The position numbers were made by a program, and so were the translations under genes. From NCBI GenBank assembly GCA_015179045.1, contig WHUZ01000098.1, forward strand, positions 62,001 through 126,000: DNA of 64,000 nucleotides, given 5' to 3'. The stretch is from Kalaharituber pfeilii (taxonomy: Eukaryota > Ascomycota > Pezizomycetes > Pezizales > Pezizaceae). Of the stretch, positions 34,750 through 46,764 are shown piece by piece (the first letter of the stretch is position 1; the number at the start of each line of letters is the position of its first letter). The notes below the pieces were generated by a model. It saw only the letters and a program-made list of their open reading frames with translations, made no database searches and was not told where the DNA came from.

Positions 34750-35295
34750 CGGAGAAAGTCGCTGCCGTACAGTAGGTAGCAGAAGCAGGACACGGTGGGT
34801 GCTATAGTGCGCCACTTGCTCAATAGTATTCAGGGATGCAAATCAAAGTCTACATATATAGGATAGTACGGGAAACATCTCCTTAGGAATCCTAGTCCTA
34901 TCGAAGTGCGTTTGCGGAATGCGGGGTCAATGTCTTGTTTTGCACGCGATCACTGATATAAAACAAAAAAAAAAGTCTTGTTTAGTTATTTGTCTGCTTT
35001 TCATATATCTCTTCTTTTATTATGAAATGTGCTATTGAGTTTTGATTGCTAATGATCGCTATTTCTGCATTCTTGTGTTGCTGGTGATACTTCGAAGTGA
35101 ATTTTCTTGAGTATGGCATACTTGAATTACAGTAGAAGCGAGGGCCATCTCAGGAGGTACAGTATGCAAAGGCCAGCCACTTGTTCAACGTCGTCCCAGA
35201 GAAGGCGAGCGATTTCACTCGCTAGGTCTAAGATGGTCGGATAGCGGTGCATGGCTCCGCCATAGCTCTTTACCCGCTGCCTCACAGTACACATC
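34750..35295. other. Downstream of NLR1, no gene seen
   Basis: AT-rich, with a short A run at 34964-34975. No supported ORF. Confidence 0.35.
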
Positions 35296-35762
35296 GTCAT
35301 ATTTAGTAGTTTTCTTCTAGTGTTTCGGTTAACAATAATTTAGTTATAATTACAAATTTGTATTCTTAACTAGAGTAGTCTAGAAGCGTAGTGAATTATT
35401 AATTAAATTGTCTGTATTATCTTCTAGTATGTGGGTAAGAAGTAGCAACTTGCTACTCATATTAGCAACTATCACCGACAGCAACTTTCAAGTGGCAACT
35501 TGTAGGTGGCAACTTGTCAGTGGCAATAGGGCTGTGCTAGTACACAGTAACTGGTTTATCAATTAACGCTGGTAGCAGAATGTATCTCTATACTCAATCA
35601 CTGGTAGTATGTAGAGGTACCTAGTGGTACTTGTACTAAACCAGTGTTCGTCGGTGGGCTGGCCCATTCGCGAATCAGCCAGCCCACCGACTAATTGGCC
35701 GATTCGCGAATGGGCCTGGCCGGTTCGCGAACCGCAATGTTCGTCGGTAGGCCAGAACACCT
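35296..35762. repeat. Repeat family R1 copy with P block
   Basis: Nearly the same sequence as 25646-26097. It is the younger-looking pair of the three R1 copies. Confidence 0.75.
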
Positions 35763-36013
35763 CCCAACGGATCCCCTCAAAAGTGACTCCTGCTGCAACG
35801 GTACTGGCCATTGATAGTGGTTGATTGGTACCATCCACAGCCCCATATTCACTGCCCAACTATGTGAGATAGCACAATGTCCTGTTGCTGGTGCACGCGG
35901 CATGACTACATCCACATTCCGCTTTGCAAAGATATCTAGCTCAACGACCCTGTTGCGAAGCAAGTTCCGGAGACAGAGACACACTGGTGGAACTTCTAGT
36001 CTGGTGTTCCGAC
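35763..36013. other. Unassigned
   Basis: Short open frames on both strands without recognisable motifs. It adjoins the R2 element. Confidence 0.25.
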
Positions 36014-36622
36014 CAATGAATCCAACAGGCCGTGATCTGCATTGGAGTGAAACCGCCTGGACCGGTCCAGGCCGGTTCAGGCCATTCAGGCCGGTTCAGG
36101 CCAATTAAACGAATCACTCCACAGCTATCCAGCTGAATTGAGGCCAGCATTTACCAGATTGTTTGAGTATTTATATGAGTAGAATCTCCTGTATGTCTAG
36201 AATTTTAAACAGCAGCGGTCTACGACTTTTGTCAAGTATGTATCACACTTTGTATTCAAGTATATATACTAAGAAATATTTTAGAAATGATGGACCTTCC
36301 AGATAATACAACAGACTGGACTCAATTCTTCGATGATGATACCTGATGCGCAATTGTCAATTACTGATAGTGGAAATATCCAGGACTATTAAAATCTAAT
36401 TCACCTGGGTTAAATTCCAAAATCGTTTGAATTTACGTAAATGGCCTGGTCGGCCTGGACTGGCCTGAATGGCCTGAACCGGCCTGAATGGCCTGAACCG
36501 GCCTAAATGGCCTGGACCGGCCCTCACGGCCTGCCCTGATTGTTCAGGCCAGGCCACGGTCCAGGCCAGTCCAGGCCTCCGGTTGGCCTGGCCTGGCCTG
36601 GCCTGGCCTGTTGGATTCATTG
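36014..36622. mobile_element. R2 element: 18-bp TIRs and GGCC-tandem subterminal arrays
   Basis: The ends are CAATGAATCCAACAGGCC and its complement. Both subterminal regions are built of GGCCTGAAC/CCGGTTCAGG-like tandem units around a unique AT-rich core of about 320 bp. A second copy is at 40178-41251. It sits in a LINE RNase H relic. No ORF and no clear target duplication are seen. Confidence 0.75.
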
Positions 36623-37130
36623 CGCCGGGCAGGGAAGAGGAGAAAGAGAGAGACTGGAGAGACTTCAGGCTAGGGCACGCCATGGAGAAAAGGATGGCTT
36701 CGAGTCAGTAGCAGGAAGGATCGCCAGCACACTCGAGGTTGATGAATCACAGATGGCAGTTGCAATGAGGAAAGAAGGAGTTGGAGGCGATAATGCTGGC
36801 GTCAGGGGGTTAGCAAGAGACTCAGAAGGGTCCCGGTGGGTAGGTATTAAAGCTGCTGTGTGGGATGGCGAGGTCTCAGGCATGAGGGGTACCCTTGAAG
36901 CTGTTAATGACAAGGCAAAGGTGTTGCTGCTTGCAGACTCTCGGGTAGGAAGCAATCAGCGCAGAAAAAAGCGCAGGAAAAACTGGCAAGGCGAGGACTG
37001 CGGCCTAGTGCGTGTGGTAGAGCTCGTGGCAGAGGGGCGGCAGAGGCTGAGGTATGCTGGGGCTGTAAAGCCTGCATGGGTTAAGGCCCACGTGGGGATT
37101 GAGGGCAACCGCAAGGCAGATGAGAACTTG
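36623..37130 (+). pseudogene. LINE ORF2 RNase H relic
   Basis: Frame fragments read DGFESVAGRIASTLEVDES, VWDGEVSGMRGTLEAV, VLLLADSR and WVKAHVGIEGNRKAD. These are close to the better copy at 62389-63687. The segment from the first RNase H Asp motif is deleted and frames are broken. The element at 37131 cuts it off inside the last motif. Confidence 0.8.
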
Positions 37131-37424
37131 TAGTGAGCGGCACGAGCTAGCTCGAGCCGAGCTGGAGGGTGAGCTCGAGCCTGGATTGATTATATACATA
37201 ATATTGACAAACTAAACTAAACTAAGGTAAATTTTCATCTTTCTCACTACTATCAGCTAAATTGTGCATCTCGAGGTTGTTGGTAGGTCAGAATGAGCTC
37301 CAAGTCTCTAATTATTACTATATTAGGTATTTACAGTTTATGAAACCTTGCACTGGCTAAGCATTTTAGCGAGGTGTCAAGAAAAACACAAGCATGATCT
37401 TGGCTCGGCTCGTGCCGCTCACTA
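37131..37424. mobile_element. hAT-like MITE (TAGTGAGCGGC ends)
   Basis: Ends TAGTGAGCGGCACGAGC / GCTCGTGCCGCTCACTA, with GAGCTCGAGC-rich subterminal repeats and a TAAACTAAACTAA motif. The same element in opposite orientation lies at 61644-63945, where it has an 8-bp target duplication. No duplication is visible for this copy. Confidence 0.8.
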
Positions 37425-38388
37425 CAATTGGGCTTTTATGCACACATATATACTATAGTGTTGCGAAGGAGCGCTGGTGGGAGCGTTCCAACCAAGGAAG
37501 AGGGAGTAAACCTCGTGGACATACTTCCTAAAACAAACCGACTCTCTATTACCAGATTAACGAACTGGCCCAAATGTGCAAGTGCTAGCGTGAGAGACAG
37601 GTCTCCCCTCGCGGGCAGTCACAAGAGTGGCGAGGTTGAGATCTAGAGACTGGCATGTGCAGGATCGAGTGTGCATAGCCAGGCAGAATGGATTTGCATA
37701 GCTGGAGCTCTCCCACAGACCCGTTGGTCAGTCAGGTAGAGGGCTGGTCACTGAGAGTACTGCACCTCCATCCAAGAGGATTACGTTCAGGATTAGGATA
37801 CCTGGCGAGACACTGTGGGCCATGGTAGTCACAGCTGCAGACAGATCATCCTCGAGGGCCTGGAACGCTACAAGTTTGATCTAGCATTGCACTAGCCTTG
37901 GCGGCCGGAAGTAAGCCTGAAAACTTCTGGGCGGCAGTCTCCAAGTTGTAGGAGCTTAGAGGGCTTGACAGGACGGTTCTAAAGCTGGTGTCGGTACCAG
38001 CGGTTTTAATGCCCAAAGCTTCGGGGTCACGCCTTACCGCCATGCTACAGAACCAGTAGTCATAAAATGTTAAACCTGTGCTTCAAGTTGAAATGTTAAT
38101 GCAACTAGGCACAGGCGAGGTGCAACTCGGTGGGTGTAGTTATCGGCATTTGGTTCTGAAGGGGTTCGCTGGACGGGTGTACTGTATGGCTCAAAATGAT
38201 ATTTCATACTGTAAATCATTATTCATATATCTACTAGGTGAGCAGCAGAAAGTTGCGACCAGGCAGAGTTACTGAGTTGGATGGAGAGACAGGCACGGAG
38301 TATCTTTACGTTTTGGGTTGATTTGCATTATGAGTTCGGCGTTTTTCTATTTGCTTTTTCTTTTCCTTAATTTTCTATGTAGCTATCT
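37425..38388. other. No recognisable gene
   Basis: Only short open frames with no motif. No TE ends were found. Confidence 0.3.
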
Positions 38389-38445
38389 CGGCGTAGCCCA
38401 CAGGGCGGTAGGCGAGTAATGAAAAAATAAATAAATAAAAAAGAA
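38389..38445 (+). mobile_element. LINE family A tail, diverged
   Basis: CTCGGCGTAGCCCACAGGGC...GGCGAG followed by an (AAAT)n-like tail instead of pure poly-A. Confidence 0.65.
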
Positions 38446-38544
38446 GCGGGGGTGAAAATGTGGGATCGTTACATGGGAACAGATCGTCACCAGATTGGAC
38501 ACAAGTTGGACCGCACTCTAGCTTTCACCCTTCACCTACTATAA

Positions 38545-38895
38545 GACAGCCTGGAGTGCCGGTGGTGCGGCAAGGAGGAGGAGACCACCACACATGTCCT
38601 CGACAGATGCAAGACATGGAAAAGGAAGTGCCCTGGGGGAAGGGAGGACTTGATAAGGCGACCAAAGGACAAGGACAAGGACATACTGCTGGAGCTGCTC
38701 GACTGGGTCGAGGAATCAGGGACTTAAAAAAAGGGGGGGGGGGTGGGGACGTGACATTACTCCCTTTTTTATTTATTTTTATTTTATTTTTATTTTTATT
38801 TTTATCTTTCCACGATTTGACATGATTTGACTTCTTTCCCTCATGTCTTTACACACATACCTCGTCATAGCCCAAAGGGCGGCATACGGGTACTG

Positions 38896-38932
<37 letters not shown>
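38545..38932 (+). mobile_element. LINE family A copy with ORF2 zinc-knuckle end
   Basis: Target duplication TCACCTACTATAA (38532-38544, 38933-38945). Codes for LECRWCGKEEETTTHVLDRC and KTWKRKC, the Cys/His knuckle at the end of LINE ORF2 proteins, with a stop at 38725-38727. Then come a T-rich UTR and the hairpin, whose outer stem is CUCGU/ACGGG, a paired change from CUCGC/GCGAG. It ends in a ~33-nt poly-A. Confidence 0.88.
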
Positions 38933-38935
<3 letters not shown>

Positions 38936-38945
38936 CCTACTATAA

Positions 38946-39703
38946 ATTTTTTTTTCTTTTTTTTTTCACACCAGAACACCACATGGAATACTTTATACAG
39001 AATACATTATGCTCTCTTCCGTTGTGATGGCATGTGTAATATTGAAATTCGTGCCACTCAGCTGCAGCCACTTTTCTCCGATTCCGTTTCTCTTATTGCC
39101 TTTCTTTCTCGCTCCATACGCTGCCCACTGCTTTGCATATCAGATGCTTCCTTTCTTATACTAAGCTATTTTCATCACTACTCTGCCTTCCGGAGTTTCT
39201 CCTCTTTTACTCACCTTCTCTGGTGCTTCCTGTTCCTTTTTCAGCAGCTGCCACTGTTTCTTCCTCGACTGCCGGTGCTGCGTTGACTTCAGCTCCAAGC
39301 GGCAGAGGAGTGAGTGTAACGGGGTCGTGGGAGCAGAGAAGCGCGTCCCGCCAGGAAAGAAACAGTCACTAGCGATGCTTCCTAGTCCTCTGCGTAGCTC
39401 CTATGGCAATGTACAACTGTGACGCATATATTTGCTGTCGCATATCGCATGCTTCGCATATGCGCTCCATCGCCGACCCGCTAGGGTTGAGGTGATGCGC
39501 CGTGACGGCGAGAAAGAAAGGCAAAGAGCGACGAAAACAGAGAAAAATGACCGTAGCTGACTGAGCTACAAAGGGAGACCATGGGGGCACTCACATGCGA
39601 GGCTGGGGCTGGGGAAAACCTTTGGTTCATGAGATGGGAGGGTCTAAATACTGGAAGGGGGAGGGGAGAAGAAGGTGTTCTGGCCCACCGACGAACATTT
39701 TCC
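38946..39703. other. No recognisable gene; P-block remnant at the right end
   Basis: No supported gene in 38946-39670. 39675-39703 is P-block sequence (GTTCTGGCCCACCGACGAAC). Confidence 0.35.
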
Positions 39704-39715
39704 GGTTCGCGAATC

Positions 39716-40147
39716 TTTTTTTTTTTTTTTTTTTTTTTTATATCAGTACTCGCATGCCGCCCAATGGGCTATGGCGAGGTTTTATTTCAGAAAAAAGAAA
39801 GAAGAATAACTAAGTACATGTACTGCCCGCGGTGTTCATGCGTGATGCGGGTTTCGGACCTGTATGTCTTTCCTACTTCCGTCCTCTGTCCCGTTCATAC
39901 TGGTCCGTCCTCAGCCAACGTCCTCCAAGTCTCACTCTCCCACCCTCGAATGTGTTCTCCAGGTATACAACCACCGAGTTGGTCTTCTTGCCTTCGTCAA
40001 CCAGCAGAGTCTTCTTTCTCAACCATCGGATTCCCACCGTCTTACCTATGTCCTTGTTGTCGGCCTCCAGCCATTTCCGGACCTTGCTTAAGTCTTTTCT
40101 TAAAGCAACTCCATGTACAACGATGCCGTTGGCAGAGGTATTGGCAT
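39716..40147 (-). mobile_element. LINE family A copy with ORF1-like end
   Basis: Target duplication GGTTCGCGAATC (39704-39715 and 40148-40159), inserted in a P block. On the minus strand it encodes RKDLSKVRKWLEADNKDIGK, VGIRWLRKKTLLVDEGK, NSVVVYLE, VRLGGRWLRTDQYE. A UTR with a CCCGC...GCGGG hairpin, the terminal hairpin and poly-A follow. No RT or RNase H is present. Confidence 0.9.
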
Positions 40148-40177
40148 GGTTCGCGAATCGGCCGGCCCCGCGTTAAA

Positions 40178-41251
40178 CAATGAATCCAACAGGCCGTGAT
40201 CTGCATTGGACTGAAACCGCCTGGACTGGCCCAGGCCGGTATTCTCAGTGGCCTGGACCGGCCTGATCCACATGAATCAGGCCAACCAGGCCAGTCCAGG
40301 CCAATCAGGCCGGTCCAGGTCATTCAGGCCGGTCCAGGCCAATCAGGCCATTCAGGCCGGTTCAGGCCAATTAAACGAATCACTCCACAGCTATCCAAGG
40401 TGAATTGAGGCCTAACAACGTGACCCACGAGAGGGTAATACGATGCGTAGCGGAAGAATAAGGATAGCGGGGCAAGCGCTATAGAGGAAAGATAATGGTG
40501 CAAACGGAGGCAGCAATGGAGTGGAGGCACGGAGGAAGGCAACGAGGAGAGGAGTTGAGCGACTCTATGGTATTAAGTGGGTGCGGGTTTCCGCAGACTA
40601 TATACACAGAAAGCGAGACGACTATACCCAAATGGTAGCCGTAGATATAGGCAACAAACTTGTACAGTTTCGTAAAGAAAAGACGAAGTAACACAAGCTG
40701 TATGCGAGTTCGAAACAAATCCCAGCTGAATGTGATATCCGAAGTAATTCCGTAAATAAATGAAAGAATTACAATATACGAGATAACCATAGCAACCATC
40801 CATGTAAACGACATGTGAAACAAAGATAAGAAAGAATTAAGCCAATAAAACATTAACAGAACGTGTATGTCGTGATAATAGAAGGCGGGATCAGACTGTC
40901 CGTTTTGACAAGGCCAGCATTTACCAGATTGTTTGAGTATTTAAATGAGTAGAATCTCCTGTATGTCTAGAATTTTAAACAGCAGCGGTCTACGACTTTT
41001 GTCAAGTATGTATCACACTTTGTATTCAAGTATATATACTAAGAAATATTTTAGAAATGATGGACCTTCCAGATAATACAACAGACTGGACTCAATTCTT
41101 CGATGATACCTGATGCGCAACTGTCAATTACTGATAGTGGAAATATCCAGGACTATTAAAATCTAATTCACCTGGGTTAAATCCCAAAATCGCTTGAATT
41201 TACGTAAATGGCCTGGTCGGCCTGGACTGGCCTGGCCTGTTGGATTCATTG
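40178..41251. mobile_element. Second R2 element, split by a solo LTR
   Basis: Same TIRs and core as 36014-36622. It is interrupted at AGGCC by the copia solo LTR. Confidence 0.8.
40413..40910 (-). mobile_element. Solo LTR of the copia family
   Basis: 498 bp, about five differences from the 17358/22264 LTRs, flanked by AGGCC on both sides (40408-40412, 40911-40915). It is left by LTR-LTR recombination of an earlier copia insertion. Confidence 0.95.
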
Positions 41252-41264
41252 GCACTGATAAACA

Positions 41265-41400
41265 CCATAACGGGGCCGGCCCAGCCACGAACACCGGGCC
41301 TAGCGTCGAACATGAATGTACCTCTATGTACCTATATATATGCCCAGTGTTGCGAACCTCAATGTTCATCGGTGGGCCAGAACATGAGTCATGAATTGGG
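41265..41400. repeat. P-block repeat
   Basis: CGGGGCCGGCCCAGCCACGAACACC and ATGTTCATCGGTGGGCCAGAACA-type motifs. It resembles 340-480 in reverse order. Confidence 0.6.
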
Positions 41401-41404
41401 CCTT

Positions 41405-41600
41405 AGATAGCTAATAGAGGGGGTTGAGGAAAATCTCCAGCTCAGCTGTGATATACCTGGAGCAGCAAAGTATACCCGGAGCTCAGGCAGATTCAATACC
41501 AGCGACAGTGAGATTAGGAGGGAAATGGCTGAAGTTCTGTAAATACAAGTGGGATAGTAAACCGACTTGCTTAAAGTGGATGCTTGGCACTTGCAGAAAT
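41405..41600 (+). pseudogene. LINE ORF1-like C-terminal fragment
   Basis: Encodes SSSAVIYLEQQSIPGAQADS, TVRLGGKWLKFCKYKWDS and PTCLKW, close to the fragment at 1-241 in opposite orientation. No tail follows: R1-like sequence (CTTAAAGTGGATGCTTGGCA) begins near 41570. Confidence 0.6.
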
Positions 41601-41919
41601 TCTATTAGGTGCCACTTCTGGCAATATTGAAGTTCGCAGGCATACGTATTGTATTGTTCTCACTTGCCTCTTGTGTATACCACGTACAGTATGTGCTCCT
41701 AACAGCCACATATATATAGACATGAGCTGCCAGCAAATTGGTGCGAGTATGAGGTTGCTCATCAACAAGCGTATTCAGAACTTCTAGATACCTCATCATC
41801 ACATTGGAATTACCTCATACCATGATCTCAGCTCATGTGTTATCCACGGTCTAGTGGCTTCTTCACACATGACAGCCTCACGTGGTATGTCCCGTGATGC
41901 TTGTTGCATAATCTTCAAC

Positions 41920-42490
41920 AAATACAACCAACCAAATTTTCATTCTTGGCATCAACGCAATCCTTGTTACTACTACAAGATAATGCTAGAGATGGCGGAG
42001 GAATCCGGATATCTCCACCTAAGAAGGTAACACTTCAAAATTTCACTTAGAGCAAGAAGAATACTAAAAGTCTATTTACTAATTTTCTTATAGTTATTCT
42101 ATCAATAATTATTTAGCTAGGATAACAAATCTATAGTCTATTCTTAACTACAGCAGTCTTAGAAGTGCAGCAATTTTTTTGATTTATATTGTCTTTAGTA
42201 TGTGAGTAGGAAGTGGCAACTTGGGAGTCATATTAGCAACATTGCCGACAGCAACTTTCAAGTGGCAACTTGCAATGACGCGATGCAAGCACACAGTAAC
42301 TGGCTTATCCATTATCCTTGGTAGCAGAACGTTTCTCTATACTGATTAAAAGCAGCACAAAGAGGTACCTATGCATAGTGGTATTTGTAAAAAAAAGTGT
42401 TCGCGCGGGTGGGCTGGCCCATTCGCGAATCGACTAGCCTACCGATGAATTGGCCGATTCACGAACCGCAATGTTCGTCGGTAGGCCAGA
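41920..42490. repeat. Older R1 copy with P block
   Basis: Shares CATTCTTGGCATCAACGCAA, GGCGGAGGA.TCCGGA and the CAGTAACTGGCTTATC block with 25520-25900. It ends in a diverged P block (42395-42490). Confidence 0.6.
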
Positions 42491-43092
42491 CCAGTTATAA
42501 ATATTGGGATTTTGTTTTCCCCCTTATTATGATGGCAAATTCTGATTCCGTGATATCAAATTAGCATAATGTCAAAATATCCACAATATGTAGTAAATGC
42601 AATGACGAGGAGTGCCAAGAGAGGGGTTCGTTACAGGGGAGATCGTTACCACATCGGGCACGTTAGGTGTGGGGGCCTGAAGGGGGGCCTGATGGTGGGC
42701 CTGAAGGAACAACTCGGTAGGAATAGTGTCAGTAAACAGGAAATACCCTGCTGAAAAAAATCCTAGCACTTATAGTTCCTGAGGGATTCATATAGACATA
42801 CTCTTGCGCCCCTTGGATATACTATATACTCGCACTGCACTCCTCCTCACAAAGCCTCAGGAAGTAGGTCCATATTCGAAGCCTGCGATACTTACTGCAA
42901 TACGGCTGTGGTGAAGGATAGAAAGCGTCCACGGTAAGTACCTGTTTCATTCAACTTCAGAGGGTAAAAGATAACTTATATGCGTGTAACTGATTTAGCA
43001 AACTAGTACAGACATCGGCTTAGAACACTAACCACGATTTCGGCTTCTAAAACACTCGTAGCAAGCGCACAGGCAACCTTGATCACGAGCGG
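42491..43092. other. Upstream of the IRG-like gene
   Basis: No supported ORF. It probably contains the promoter and 5' UTR of the GTPase gene. Confidence 0.3.
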
Positions 43093-43772
43093 ATGCCATC
43101 TTGGCAGGATCCCTCCACATTGGTGACATGGGTTGCAATGCCTGGACTATTATTGCAAGCGAGATTGGTAGCAGGCATATGTAACCTTGCGCACTATATT
43201 TTGGAGACGATATTCAAATCCTCACCCAAAAAAGAGAACCCTAATGCCCGCAACACTGATTCAGGGGTTATGGAGGGCGCTTTGGTGGGGAGTCAGCGCT
43301 CCAAACCCATCCAGACGGACAATGAACGGATTAGAAAGGAGCTGGGGTTTAACCCCGATTGTCTCCACATTGCCGTCGCGGGTTATGCTGGTACGGGAAA
43401 ATCAACTCTAATCAACGCCTTCCGCGGACTCGGGCCCAAAGATCCGTTCGCAGCTCCCATCGGCGTGGTCGAATGCACTAGCGAGATTGCCCGATACCCA
43501 GACCCACGATACCCATGGATTGTGTGGTTTGACATCCCCGGCGGTGGTACTACTGAGTGCCCTGCGACTGGATACTTTGACCATAATGGCTTGTATCTCA
43601 TGGACTTCATTATTGTCGTCTGCGGAGACCGTTTCTCGGAACTGGATGTTGAGATCTTGAAAGGCGCTCGCCGGTGGAATATCACTGCAGTGGTTGTCCG
43701 TTCCAAGTCCGATATTCATATTCGCAATCTGGCGGGATGACTCCGGACAGGTACTTTTTACCTGTCCGCTCA

Positions 43773-43872
43773 AAGCCTGCCTCCGGGCTTTGAGGGTCTA
43801 GACCCAGGGGCCCTGCCATGGCGAACAGCTACAAGCGGGGTCATGTGATATAAAAAAAAAAAAAAAAAAAAA
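43773..43872 (+). mobile_element. LINE family B tail inside the MULE TIR
   Basis: Target duplication ACCTGTCCGCTCA (43760-43772, 43873-43885). It is a 100-bp 5'-truncated copy ending in poly-A. Confidence 0.92.
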
Positions 43873-44005
43873 ACCTGTCCGCTCAGGGACAGGTAGTTCC
43901 TTGTACGGTAAGCGGATCGCCAGTGGCGTGCGCTAATATGCAGGGTTTTCAAGGATTACGATTCAGAGGTACCTAAGCTAAGATATTATGTACTCGAGTA
44001 CAATG

Positions 44006-44375
44006 CAGTTTTCCCTTGCTATACCGGACCTCGTTGTACCGGAAACCTTGCTATACCGGATGCTCTCAGGTTGCTACATCTCGCTCCCATACAAATCCCT
44101 CTTGCTATACCGGACGCACTAAGAATACCGGACCGGACAGGAATTGCCAGGCACTTACCCCCCTGTCTCCATACAAATAATATTTGCTATACCGGATACA
44201 CCAACACTGAAACGTCCAATCTTGGCTATCCCACATTGCATTCACCTTCAAATGCTTACTAAACTTAACATTACATAATAAAATTAGGCTGTCGTTGTTC
44301 CCAATTACATTATTTTTGCTGCCCATCCCTATTCTGTTCTGCCAAGCATTTTATTCTATACCGGAACCTTGCTAT
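44006..44375. repeat. Subterminal TTGCTATACCGGA repeats
   Basis: At least six variants of TTGCTATACCGGA occur in 370 bp (near 44015, 44035, 44050, 44105, 44190, 44355), against one at the other end. These are probable transposase-binding sites. Confidence 0.75.
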
Positions 44376-44658
44376 GGTGCCGGCAGCTTAGTACCAACAC
44401 CAAATTAAGGGGTTGACAAATCATGTATCCACAACACCACAACTATAGATCTGGAATTTTAAATCTCATAAATCGATAGTATTTGCTATTGCGAACAATT
44501 CTACGAGATTAAAAAAAAATAAAAAAAAAAAACTGAACACGTGAATAGGAAAATAAAAGAGGACATTTTGTATGGGGAAGGGTAAAAATTGTTATACGCC
44601 AAGAAGGCAAAAATTACCCGAATAGGCAATTTTGGCGCTTAGTCAGCTAGTCTTGGCA

Positions 44659-46764
44659 TCATTTATTGCACTTCCGGGTTCTTCGATGGCTTTTGTATAC
44701 TCGATCCTTGAATTCAGCAGTGCCGTAGTGACATCCATCGCGGTATGCTTGCATTGTTCGTTGGCATTTTTGATAAAATCGCCAAATTGTTGTCTCTGAT
44801 ACTGAGGCTAGAGACTGTGGAATAGTATCCCGCAAGCCTTGAAGAGAGTATTCACAGTTCTCTCGTGCATGCCTTTTGGCTGCTGCCCAGAAGAACTCAA
44901 TGAAATTCAATTCACAATGGAATTTAGGATAAAATATTACCCTATGACCACGAGCTTCTATAGCTTCTTGCAAGTAGCCTTTCTGCTCTTTAAAATCACG
45001 TTCATTCCTTAAGCATTGACGTGCGCAGCAGTCTTTCATACCCTCCTGGCATTTTGGCTTACAATCAAGTCTCATTCCTATATATCAAAGTCTTCTATTA
45101 GTAGTTATTGATTATATTTACTATTAAGAAAACATACCTGTACGCCAAAGTTCTCGCTCTATTAGTATTTGTTTTATACCTTTTGGTTTGCCGCGGAGTG
45201 CAGGATCTGGATAGTTGTCAGGAAAAACCATGGCTTGAGGACGCTGTTTCGCATGAATAAAACCCTCACGCAAGATTGGCTGCTTTCCTCCAGGGCCCAA
45301 ATTCATCTCATTGACAACCAAGGCATCCGGAGCAAAGGCAGCATGATTGGATGCATTGTCAAAAAGAAAAACAGCTTGACAGCCAGGAAATGCTCGCTCA
45401 AAAATTGGAATTGCAACATCAACTACATGCTGCACCATTTTTTCGCCTGTCCAATAATTATCCTGACCATATTCAAGAAATTCGGTTGCTTGACGGCGGG
45501 GAAGACCTTCTGCACTAATATTGGGAGGTACTGCAAGCCGACCACGAGGAGTTAAGAATTCTGATACCATAATGCCTTTCCCACGACCTTTTTTGCGAAG
45601 CGGTTGTGCATTATCTTTAATCCACATTTGTCGTTTTCCATCATTAGCATTAAAGGTAGACTCATCATGAGTGACAAAAATCTTTTCTTTCTCTCCGGCT
45701 GGTATTGCTGATGGGATAATATTGCCTTTCTCATCCCACTGCCTTAATCCTTCCAATTTCTGAAGAGCAGGAAGAAAAACTTTTTGTCGGTAAGCAACTA
45801 CATCCTCCCGTTCATGGCCATCAATATAGACCCCCTTTCGTACATCTTTCCATTGAAAACCAAGCTTATTCAACCAGGTTCTTGCAGTTCGCTCAGATAT
45901 TGAATTCTCTAGCTTATCGGCCCCATTAACAATATCCTCCTCTTTTAGATATGCAGTAATAGCCTGAGCAAGACCATGGGAGGTCAGCTTCTCACCAACG
46001 GATGTAATATATTCTCGTATAGCAAGTAAGACTCCTTCATCATTCAGCCAGCTAGAAACCTTCGCATACTTCCCTCGCATACCCACTTTGATATAGCGAG
46101 AAGTAATCCATGACTTCTCCCAGATATGTATTCGTCGAGCAGTATTCTCTCCACGACTAAAGGCCTCTGCAATACATAATGAGAGTTCTTTGCGAGTAGC
46201 GTCTGGTCTTTTAAGCTGCAACTGCATAAATTGAAGTACTGCAGTATGTCGCATAAAGTTTTGACCGATTGGTGCCTTTTTTGACTGGAGAAGTATTTTA
46301 AGATCGGTGATTGCTGTCCGAATTAAATCAGACTTGGAAGGCAAAGGTAGTATTGGACTCGGAACTTGAATTGGATGCGTGGAAAAGAACTGGGTAATTG
46401 GTGTAGTATTAGCAGCTGCTTGCCGGAGAGTTTCTTGTTTTTTTTGATCTCGCCATAATGTTTGCCGTGATCTTTGAGGCCCTCGGTGATACTTTATGTT
46501 GCATTCTCTGCCAGTACCCTCATGATCAGCTATAGCCATAGCCATTAAATGTGTAAAAGCATCTTCTGCCATCACCAATTCTCCATCTGCACCCCCCTCA
46601 AGCTCTTCCTCTGACCCTTCCTCTACCTCTTCACCTAACTCTTCACGCCCTTCTTCTGGCTCCAACCGTACTGGTATGCATAATCCTTTGCGCTGACGGA
46701 GTATATTCCGGCCTATTTCGAAAGCGGCACGGCAGGCCTTTCTTTTTTTACTATATGGTGCCAT
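44659..46764 (-). CDS. DDE transposase of the pogo/IS630-type element
   Basis: Exons are 46764-45138 and 45077-44659, separated by a 60-nt intron (GTATGT...ATATAG, branch CTAAT), giving 681 residues with no stop or shift. The N-terminus is basic (MAPYSKKRKACRAAFEIGRN), followed by an acidic stretch (EEVEEGSEEELEGGADGE) and a helix-turn-helix region around AITAYLKEEDIVNGAD and RTARTWLNKLGFQW. The catalytic core shows D1 in FVTHDESTFNANDG, D2 in AVFLFDNASNHAAF and E in YPKFHCELNFIEFFWAAAKR. This layout recurs in many fungal transposons with TA targets. The enzyme would bind the terminal repeats and move the element by cut and paste. Intact motifs and splice sites suggest it could be active. Confidence 0.9.

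Noticed and set aside
37131..37424. 8-bp target duplication for the first hAT-like MITE
   Set aside because: Flanks AGAACTTG and CAATTGGG do not match; superfamily was assigned from the second copy only.
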